Origin: Oscarella lobularis
Taxonomy: Eukaryota; Porifera; Homoscleromorpha; Homosclerophorida; Oscarellidae
Assembly: GCF_947507565.1 (NCBI RefSeq)
Contig: NC_089175.1
Location: forward strand, 2,345,733 to 2,409,732
Direction of reading: 5' to 3'
DNA: 64,000 bases
The translations under genes were made by a program, and so were the position numbers. The notes under the pieces are model-generated. The model was not told the origin of the DNA. It searched no databases and saw only the letters and a list, made by a program, of their open reading frames with translations. This document shows positions 55,556 to 64,000 of the stretch, one piece after another; position 1 is the first letter of the stretch; each line of letters begins with the position of its first letter.

Positions 55556-55938
55556 CGATTTCTGTCCGCGATAGTGCTAGACGCAAACGGGAGAGAAGGA
55601 CTATTTGTTATTGGGCTTCAGCGAGCGCAGGTGTCGACGCTTTCGAGTCCGTAAACGCCCTCTCGTGAGAAACACGCTTTTCCCCGCTCGAATTGTCGCT
55701 ATTGTACGACTCTGATACGACTTACCATCATTGCTGCCTGGGTCGCGATGACAGGAGGAACGTAACTAGACAGAAAGTTCCTCTCCGTGCGAGGTTTCAC
55801 TTCAGGACGTACGGGACGCTCGGAACGCCAGCATTCCTTCGACGTCATAACAGAGCACGCGCAGATAAGTTTCACCTCACTCGTGGAGAACCCAGGGAAT
55901 TCTCCTCCACTCCCCACGTCGCCGTTCTTCAAAAAGCT

Positions 55939-58298
55939 ATGAATTCTACAGAAAACTCAACGAGAAATGCCGAGTGCCTTCGCGACGTCTTTCACAGCGA
56001 AGTTTCGGCGTCGACAAGCGACCCAACAGCTGCGTATCGCGCCTCGGAGGCCCCATTCGCGACGGCGACCGCGTCATCGTACGAATCATCTGCAAACGTC
56101 GCCCATTCGTCAACGAACGACTTCGCGGAACGAGGCGGCGAAGAGGAAAACGGCACTTCCGACATCTTGAAATCGTTTCTCGAAGAAGCGGACAGCGATG
56201 GAGCGATCGATTCGTGTCTATCGAGCATATCCTTCCACGGTAAGAACGAAAAGCCCAGTTTCGGGGTACTTTCGTTGGCTCGTTGCCCGCGACGCGAGAG
56301 GGGAGGGGGACCCGCGATGTGTAGGCGTAATCGTTTCGAATTCTTTAGGGAACGGCATTCAAATGCCGCCGAAGAACGTGTCGGATCGAGGACGCGTGAT
56401 CTGCGCGACGACGACGAAACGCGAAGAAGGTTTCTAACGGTTTTCTCCGCGGGAATCTCTAAAATCACGTGTAAATGACGTCGTGGGGGTTTCCCTTCGC
56501 TCTTGTAGGAGAATACGACGTCGTCGAAAAGGCTCCGCAGTTGCGCGGTCAACTCGCATTCAGCGGAAGCGTTGCGCCCGCTGTTCTGCCGGAGGTCGAC
56601 GATTTGAGCGTCTTCACCTTCGGTGCCGATCACCGAGAGGAAGAAAAATTGCTATCGTTGGAAAAAAGCTCAAAAGGTTCGCATAAGCAAACAAGTCGAC
56701 GTACGTATTAGCGAAAGACTTTTCTTAGGTTTGTTGGATGATTACATTGACGGAAGTCAGGCGGAAGCCAGCGGCAACCAGGTAATTAATTAATTAAATA
56801 ATTAATTAATTAGTATTTAATCCTTTTGGTCTTCTAGACTGCCTCTGGACCGGCCAGTTCGGTTCTCTCTCCCGTACAGAATGTTGCAGACATGTTTAAC
56901 AGTGAGTAAACATTTGAAGGCTTTTTGCACCGATTTATCCTATTTCTTAGGTATCACCATCAATCAGACGAGCGAAGCAGGCCATCTCAGCCGAGAAACC
57001 TTTGGTACGTCACTTCATTGTATTCAAATTGGATAAATAATAAAATAAATGTCTTCTAGGTGTCCGTTCACCGGTGCTCAATTCAGCAGATGTGTCTTCA
57101 GCAGTAAGCTCAATTTTTAAAAATTAATTATTTGCGAATGAGTATTCCCTAAGGAGCACACAAGTGAGATACAGTCTGGTGCTCTGCCAGTGGTGGCCCC
57201 TCCTCCCCCTCCTCCTCCCACTCCTCCTCCCTCCGCATCTCTCTTTCAACATGCACTGGGCTCACAGATGGACGAAGAATCCCTGCGTCAGCTCTTCATT
57301 CAACGTGGACTTCTCGTTCCCTCCGGTGACGGGCAATGGGTGTGGCGAAACCCCGCTCGTCACGGAGCTCTAGCTACACGACCCAGAGTCCCGGAGGACA
57401 GCCCAAGCTCCATAATGAACACAGCCACTTCGCCGACGTCGATCAGCGGTCGACTTTCTCCCATATCCGAAGTGTCAGGTCAAGATTGGGAAATGGCTTC
57501 CGTGCTCGACCGTGCGAGCGCCCCTTCGCCGTCTCCACCTCCAGAACTTCCGGAATTAGCACACGCCGTTTATCGTTGGTGCAAGAAGAGCGGTAGGGGT
57601 GCGCGCGCCAAGCTGAGAGTCGATTTCATTCCTCATCAAATTTGCGAGGGTCACGTTGAAGTGACAGTAGAGAAGAACGGCCACGTGGCACTGGTAGTTG
57701 AACAGTACGCTGAAATGGCGCGAAGATGGTCTGGCGGCAAAAAGGGACGAGATTCGTACGATTTCAATCTTGCCCTTCGGAAGACCTTCCAACGATTCGG
57801 CGGGCAGCCGACTGTGGAACAGATCAATGGAAACGTTGGAAGAAAGTTCATTTTTTCGAAAATGTCTACTGATTTGATATACCAAGGTAAGAACGAAGAG
57901 AAAGGCGTCATCTCCATCATGTACATATGTAAATAATTTATTTAGAGTTGACTGCTTTGGGGAAGGAAAGGGGTCCACTGTCTGGCGAGGCAACTGGAGG
58001 AGGAGGAGGACAAGGTAGGGCTGCGTTATCAGCTGCTGCTGTAGCGCCACCACCCGTGAGATGGAGTCATATGGGCCCAATTGCTGGCGGGGGCGCCTCA
58101 TCAGCTGAATTCTTTGGTGGGGGAGCAGTTTCAGATGGACGGTGGCACAGTTCAAGTTCTTTGCCCAGTGCAAGAAGGTAGGCTCAATTATTGTAGATTT
58201 TTTTGTATTCTCTAATGCTCTCTGCGTAAAGGACTTGCCAAGCAAAACGAATTGCATCGTGTAAACCGAGTCCTTCCAAGAAATCGAGAAGAAATTAG
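55939..58298 (+). CDS. Unrecognised nuclear-type protein A with possible winged-helix domain
   Basis: About ten exons from ATG 55939 (MNSTENSTRNAECLRDVFHS) to TAG 58296-58298. The N-terminal half is acidic and low-complexity (GTSDILKSFLEEADSDGAID), then a proline run. A folded region follows: ESLRQLFIQRGLLVPS, then LAHAVYRWCKKSG, EQYAEMARRWSGGKKGRDSY, NLALRKTFQRF and GRKFIFSK. The order charged helix, AEMARRW, a Tyr/Asn-Phe-x-x-ALRKT helix and GRKF-F is reminiscent of ETS/IRF winged helices, but I would not assign it. A Gly-rich tail ends in a basic CKPSPSKKSRRN, possibly a nuclear signal. It has a tandem relative at 58.5 kb and is head-to-head with SGCB. Confidence 0.65.
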
Positions 58299-58521
58299 AC
58301 CTTGTTTATCTGTGTTTTTAGCTGGCCTTGCAGTATGTTAGGTAAGTTTTACCATTTATATTTCTTTACGTACACTTGTTTGTGTTTATAAGAATAGAGA
58401 ACTGACGCACGCCCACGCCGGCTCGGTGAGATGACGCCTACCGGTAGTAGTAGACAAGAGCCCATAAAGCGCGCGTCTGATCAGGCGGTGGCTCACAAAA
58501 GCAGGAAGCTGCTCAAGCATT

Positions 58522-60380
58522 ATGGAATTTCTAGAGAACCCAATGGGTGGCAGTACCTGCGTTCGCACCGGGTTTCTGAGCACCGAAGTGTCCGCGCCAA
58601 ATGCGTACGGCGAACGCGCCGAAGCCGAAGAAAACGGGGCGTCCGTTCTGAAAGCGTTTCTAGAGGAAGCAGCGAACGACGGAACAATGGATTCGATCGT
58701 TGCGAGCATGAGTAGGTCTTTTTTCGCGTTACGCGCATCTTAGAATTCGAGGTCTCGCGCGCAGCAAGCTCTTCGTCCCCGCCGACTCCACTGACACAGT
58801 TTGCGATGAAAATCGCGTCGCCTGCAAACGTCACGACAGCGAACGAGTATATGGATCGAGGCGGCGAACGCGAGGATGAAAACAGACCATGGCAATCGTT
58901 CTTGGAGTGGAACGAACGTACCGCAGACGTGCCAGCGCCGTCTGATCGATGGCCTGAGTAAGTCAAACGTTCGACGCATCTAAAAAAGAACGTTCCGAAA
59001 AAGTTCGGGATCTTGGCTCTCTGCCAAATAGACCGCGGCGTGGGCGGACTCGACTGAGTCAGAGAAATTCCTTGAATTTTTTCTCTAGTCTCGGTTTAGA
59101 GGGCGGCGCCGACGTCAGCTTACAAACATACGTTCCGGCTCCGCCGTCGCCGTGCGGCCAACTTACATCCGAAAAGGAGGACTCTGAAATGAATGCATCT
59201 GATTTGAGTGCCTTCAATTTGAGTTCCTTTTCGTTTCTTGCCAGTAGTCACGAGGAAAAGGCCCCGTCATTGGAAAAAGACCAAGCAGGTATACGCAGAC
59301 GAGCGGCTCGACATGCATTCTAATAGAAGAGTTTCCTTTTTAGGTCTTCTTGAGTACAATGACGAGAGTCGGGCGGTCGCCGTGGGCAGCCAGGTAACCA
59401 TCTTGCTATTTCGTGCACATTTAAAAAGTTTCGGCTACTACTAGACTGCCTCAGGACCAGTCGGCTGCATTCCTTCTTCCGTACAGGATGTTACAAGCGG
59501 GCTTGATAGTAAGGGAACATCGAAACCTTGTACGTCACCGATTTTATTCCCAACTTCAGGCATTGACATTAATCAGATAAGCAAATCAGAGCCAGATGTC
59601 GCTGTTTCTCAACAAAAAGCGTATTCGGCGCCTTTGGATGGTGAAGCTGAGCTCCTTCGCATTCAATATTCTTGTTCTTCCTCTGGGGTCTGGAGGCTCC
59701 CTGCGCCAAGTGTTCTGAGTCATGGAGCAGTGGAAAACTCTACTGTGAACCCATCCACCTATCCCACTCCAATCCGTCCGCTTCAGTCTCCGATGCCAAC
59801 TCCAGAATGTGAAACGGATTCATTTCAAAGAGACGGACCCAACTGTCCACCTTGTCTGAGTCCTTCCCGCCTTCCAAAATTGGCGCAAGCATTTTATAGT
59901 TGGTGTAAGAAGAGTGGCAAAGAAAAGGCCAAGCTTCGAGTTTGTTTCATTCCTCGTCAAATTATTGAGGGTTACATGACTGTAAAACGAGAACAAAACG
60001 GCTTCGTATCTCTTGCTGCTGAACAGTATGCTGAGATAGCTAAACGATGGTTTAGTGAGGGAAAGGGCGGAAAGGGAAGGGATTCATATAATTTTAAAAT
60101 TGCCCTGAAGAAGACCTTCAAACCGTTTGACAACAAACTGACTGTAGATGAGATCAATGGTGGCGACGGAAGAAAGTTCGTGTTTTCAGAAAAACTCACT
60201 AGAATGATTTATGAAGGTAAAGAGAGCGGGAGGGAAGGAAGGGTTTATTAGACTAAAATCATCTTAGAATTAGATGGATTGGAAAATGTTTTGCCATCTG
60301 CGGCAAATCACGGGGTAGGCAGTTCACCTCAACCGATAGCAGTAGCAATTAAGTTCTTTGTGGCAGAACCGTTTGCCTGA
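58522..60380 (+). CDS. Unrecognised protein B, tandem paralogue of A
   Basis: Same exon plan as protein A: ASVLKAFLEEAANDGTMDSI matches DILKSFLEEADSDGAIDS, and TASGPVGCIPSSVQDV and INQISKSE match the A exons. The C-terminal domain, LAQAFYSWCKKSGKEKAKLR then EQYAEIAKRW and RKFVFSEK, aligns with A throughout. It lacks A's Gly-rich tail and ends after LDGLENVLPSAANHG at TGA 60378-60380. ATG 58522 fits the paralogue; an ATG at 58431 is in another frame. Function is unknown. Confidence 0.6.
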
Positions 60381-60411
60381 GGCAAATGGAGGACAAAGTT
60401 CTTCAGCTACT

Positions 60412-61398
60412 GGAGTGGCACGCGAGAGACGGAGTCGCGCATCAGGTGAGCTTCTCAAGACATTGATTGACTTTTTTTCAGATGTATCAATTTTAGGTGG
60501 AAGGACTAGACGGCGTCAGAACAGGTAGGTCACTTTACTTGTAGAAATTTTCGTCTCTGAGACTGTTCAAGGAGGGGCACAAGAAGGACTACTCATAGGC
60601 AAGCAGGTATACGCAGACAGGCGGCTCGACATTCTTATAGACGACCTTTTAGGTCTTCTTGACGAGTACAGTGACGGGATTCAGGCGGCGGCCATCCAGG
60701 TAACTATCTCACTATTTCCGGCTCATCTAATGTCTCATTAACTACTGTTAGAGTGCCTCAGTCAGCTCTATTCCTTCTCCCGCACAGGTTGTTGCAAGCA
60801 GACTTGACAGTAAGGAAACATTAAAACCCTTACGTTACCGAGTTGTCTCCAACTTCAGGCATTGGCAATAATCTGACACGCGAAACAGAGCATGCCAGTC
60901 AAGAAACATGGGAGTCATTGATGTCCGGTGGTCCTCAGGCTGCTGTGGCTGTTTTTCAAAAAATTGCGTATTCAACGCCTTTGCTGCACGGTGAAGAGTA
61001 CCTTCGCATTCAATATGGTCCTTCTTGGGACCCTGCACCATGTCGTCTGAGTCATGAAACAGTGGAAGATTTTATCAGTGTGAACCCTGCGGCAAATCAC
61101 GGGGTAGGCGGTTTACCACAACTGTACGCAGTCACTGCCAGCAATCAAGTTATTTTTAGCAGAACGATTTGCCGAATGGTGGACAAGAGGGTATAATTTC
61201 TTTAACTACTGGAGTGGCACGCGCGAGACGGAGTCGTGCATCAGGTGAGCTTCTCAAGACATTGATTAACTTTTTTTTCAGATGTATCAATTTTAGGTGG
61301 AAGGACTAGACGGCGTCAGAGCAGGTAGGTCGCTTTACTTGTAGAAATTTTCGTCTCTGAAACTGTTCAAGGAGGGGCACAAGAAGGACTACTCATAG
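60412..61398. repeat. ~190-bp direct repeat flanking the degenerate copy
   Basis: A block beginning GGAGTGGCACGCG and ending GGACTACTCATAG occurs at 60412-60599 and again at 61213-61398, about 800 bp apart, with few differences. It brackets the degenerate family member and shows the local duplication that produced it. Confidence 0.8.
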
Positions 61399-61880
61399 AG
61401 AAGCTCGTCATACAAATACACACGACGACCTTCCAAGGAAATGAATTTTTGGGTATAATGATTTGAGGTAGCTGTTAATTTTATGAGCAGAATTTTTTTG
61501 CGAATTTTTTATTGGATTTTTTGGCCATGTGTGCTGAGTTCCGGTATTTTAGGCGGGCGTACCGAAAATAATTATTTAGAGTTGACTGCTGGGAAAGAAA
61601 GGGAGGAGGGGACAAGGTAGGGTTGCGTTATCAGCTGCTGCTGGCGCGCCGTGGGATGGAGTCATATGGGCCAATTGCTGGCGGGGGCGCTTCATCAGCT
61701 GAATTCTTTGGAGGCAGTGGGGGGAGCAGTTTCAGATGGACGGTGGCACAGTTCAACTTCTTTCCCAGTGCAAGAAGGTAGGCTCAACTATTGCAGGTTT
61801 TTAAATTCTCTGCACAAAGGACTTGTCAAGCAAAACGAATTGCAACATGTAAAACGAGAGTCCTTCCAAGAAAGCTAGAA
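60594..61880 (+). pseudogene. Degenerate family member C
   Basis: Pieces of the A/B family in order: a GLLDEYSDGIQ exon, SASVSSIPSPAQVVASRLDS, GIGNNLTRETEHASQETW, then YLRIQYGPSWDPAPCRLSHE as in B. The winged-helix-like exon is missing. The copy of A's tail exon (ELTAGKERGGD..., about 61578-61780) and the last basic exon (CQAKRIATCK, about 61819) follow, with frame breaks. A product is unlikely. Confidence 0.7.
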
Positions 61881-62100
61881 GAAATTCGAGTTAGACTCTT
61901 GTGTGTTACCATTATTATAGCAGTACTTTCACTCCTGCATTTCTAAGCAGGTTTGTTTGTATACAATTTTTGCTTGGAGGTCAGGACTTGGCGTCGATTG
62001 ACCATATATGGCTTGACCATAGATATCAAGTAGCCCTCGCCTGGGAACTGAGAACGAGTACATGTACTGTACGGTACTGTACTGTACCGCAGTGAGCGCA
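61881..62100 (+). promoter_or_regulatory. Upstream region of the CARD gene
   Basis: Just before ATG 62101 lies a run of TACTGTACGGTACTGTACTG-type repeats (about 62060-62087). No other element is obvious. Confidence 0.3.
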
Positions 62101-64000
62101 ATGGCAGATCCAAAATGGCGTCTCCGAGTTAACCCTTTTATGAAGGAAGCGGTGGAGTGTCTTGCTCACCTTCTAGAAAACTCCAGACAGTTGCTCGATC
62201 GCCTTCTCGCGGAGGAGCTCCTTTCAAACGACCGATACGGAGAAGTGTTGAAGAATCTCGACCGACGTTTACCCGAAGATGTTGCGAGACAGCTGCTCAA
62301 TTCATTGCAGCGATGTCCTTCCGGCAGCTTCGACACGTTTTGCTCACTCCTATCAGAAGTCGACCAAGGTCGAGGGCTTTATAATCTAATTTGTAGAACG
62401 CGACCACGCTCTGAGATCGAACCTCGTTCGAACGCGAGTCGGGAACTTCGTCATCGTTTTCTGCCGCCTATTAGGGAGCCTAATCCCCCGGAACGTCGTC
62501 ATCCTTTTCCGCCGCCTAAGACCTCGAAACTTCGTCATCCTTTTCCGTCGCCTATTCTCCCGAAACTTCGTCATCCTTTTCAGCAACTCTGTAGCACAAA
62601 AGGTACAGGAGTGTAGTTAGTTTGTATTGTACATTCGTGTAGTATGGACCTTTTGTAGAGCTACGTCATCCTATTCCGCCTCCTAATCCTCCGACGTGTC
62701 TTCAGAAACGGCGTTCCAAGACGGCTTTCAAAGAACAGAGTTTGCCTGTCACACAGTTGATGTCTGCTAGTGGTCAAAGCTGCACAGGTAAGATCATAGG
62801 ATGTAAATGTGCTTAGTGATTTGTTCCTTAGCTGATACTGCTGACGCCATATTCATCTTTGTTGATGCTTCTGTACAGGCCGACTATCTACCGCATCACG
62901 AAGCTTTTTCCAAAGTAATTTGCAAGCTTGTTAGAAGAACAGAGGGCACATGGAAGGAATTTTCTGTTGAATTGGACACTTTATCTTCTATGGAACGTAC
63001 TACCTGTAGCATTGAGCAGAGTCATGTGCCAGTTACAAAAGAATGTCACGTAAAGATTATTCTTCCACAAACGCAGCCAGAGACGTTTCATCAGCAAAGA
63101 AAGTTGATTCTTAGAAAAATCGAAAGTATGACTAAGATTGACATCAAAAAAGTTGAAGTGATTCACGGCAGCTGTCACGTCATTTTGACTCTTCTTGCTG
63201 CCACTTTTATTAGATTTGTATGCTCCCTTTTTAGTCCGGAAAGCTTGTGGCAGTTGCTCTCCTCAGTTGACCGCCTTGTTGAAATTCAGCTGGGAAACCT
63301 TCTTCCGGTGAAGCTAAGCAGGATTTTTAAGACGTTTGCAAATCCAGGAGCAGTATCAAGAAACCTTGACAACTTAGCAAAGGTAAAGAGAAGCGTGGAA
63401 GATTTAATCGGTTTTGTGGGTCCCGGTACGTTTTTGTTTGCAGAGAAGTAGAACATTATGCAAAATGACGGTTACAAAGGCCAGCCGCCTTTCACTTGAA
63501 AGCCTGCTCGATGAAATTGTATAGTGAATGCAGTGTAGCGGTCATCTCAGGGATTTATTAATGCATTATTTCACTGTTTATAGGAAATTGGCTCTAAAGC
63601 CGCTGTTGCTAGCATTATAGGCAGTGATGAAACTGTTTCTGACACAGACGTGACTTCAAGACGTTTTTCCGCCCAATGCCTCAGTAAATCTTTGTTGCAC
63701 CAAGCTCACGATATGTACACTTTTAGCCCCAAGCTCTGGTAGACGCCAACTTTCCTTGTGTACTCTAGGATTAGTGAAATTATTAAAGAACAAAGGAGAA
63801 AAACTGTTGAACTGTTTTCCGCATTGTCAGCTCTGAAAGTTAGTTATATTCGTTCCTAGTGCTTACACGTAGAATAATGAACTTCTTTAGAGAAAGCTAG
63901 ATGGACCTTTCATAGAGCTACGTTTTGTTGGGCAACCGACGCAACCAGTGACGTACTGTTTGCTTGGCGGCGCCGTCACTCTTCGTGTTCAAGCCGATGG
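62101..64000 (+). CDS. CARD protein with Pro-rich repeats, possibly leading into Ig-like domains (partial)
   Basis: ATG 62101 (MADPKWRLRVNPFMKEAVEC) opens a CARD: LLENSRQLLDRLLAEELLSN, then LNSLQRCPSGSFDTFCSLLS. A linker of tandem RHPFPPP/RHPFPSP-type repeats follows (about 62450-62580 and 62660-62700). A long exon (62832-63380) with no known domain reads AIFIFVDASVQADYLPHHEA, ECHVKIILPQTQPETFHQQR and ESLWQLLSSVDRLVEIQLGN. The last visible exon ends YCLLGGAVTLRVQADG, the start of an Ig-like strand pattern. A death fold followed by Ig domains recalls MALT1, but the paracaspase part, if any, is outside the window. Exon joins are approximate. Confidence 0.65.

Overview
The window is eukaryotic nuclear DNA from an animal. 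Genes are intron-rich and tightly packed, with many introns of only 50-150 bp that are rich in TTAATTAA. It carries metazoan-type genes such as a beta-sarcoglycan, GCNA, NSUN7, SLC30A9/ZnT9 and CARD adaptors. An early-branching invertebrate, such as a compact-genome sponge, would fit, but this is an inference: no species was identified.

Layout. 1-9.3 kb: the tail of a tandem MFSD8/CLN7-like transporter, a complete MFSD8-like gene (+), a PH-RhoGAP gene (+), an NSUN7-like gene (-) and a GCNA-like SprT protease gene (+). 9.3-41.1 kb: a tandem array whose founding order appears to have been GCNA - spacer U - CARD/coiled-coil/Kelch gene (-) - SLC30A9 (+). There are six Kelch copies. Five have complete three-exon reading frames and one has lost its CARD. 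Between them lie decayed SLC30A9 and GCNA fragments, and the intact SLC30A9 is at the right end. An apparently intact 7.8-kb Helitron (28,678-36,486) with Rep/helicase and RPA-like genes sits in the last spacer; sister copies supply the empty site. 41.2-52.6 kb: CDC6 (-), an ankyrin/coiled-coil/kinase gene (+), ALG8 (+) and a small secreted cysteine-rich protein (+). 52.8-55.6 kb: an intronless MFS transporter (+) and beta-sarcoglycan (-). 55.9-61.9 kb: a tandem family of unrecognised proteins with a possible winged-helix domain, two intact and one decayed. 62.1 kb to the end: a CARD protein that runs off the window and seems to enter an Ig-like domain.

The main discovery is the CARD-Kelch array. 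Across the copies the framework of the six-bladed propeller is almost identical even in DNA. Twelve short patches, two per blade, differ in amino acids and in whole-codon length, and patches are shared between copies in mosaic fashion. This is the pattern of a diversified recognition surface on a death-fold signalling protein, so a family of innate-immune or self/non-self receptors is a plausible but untested reading. A second CARD gene at the right edge could belong to the same signalling world.
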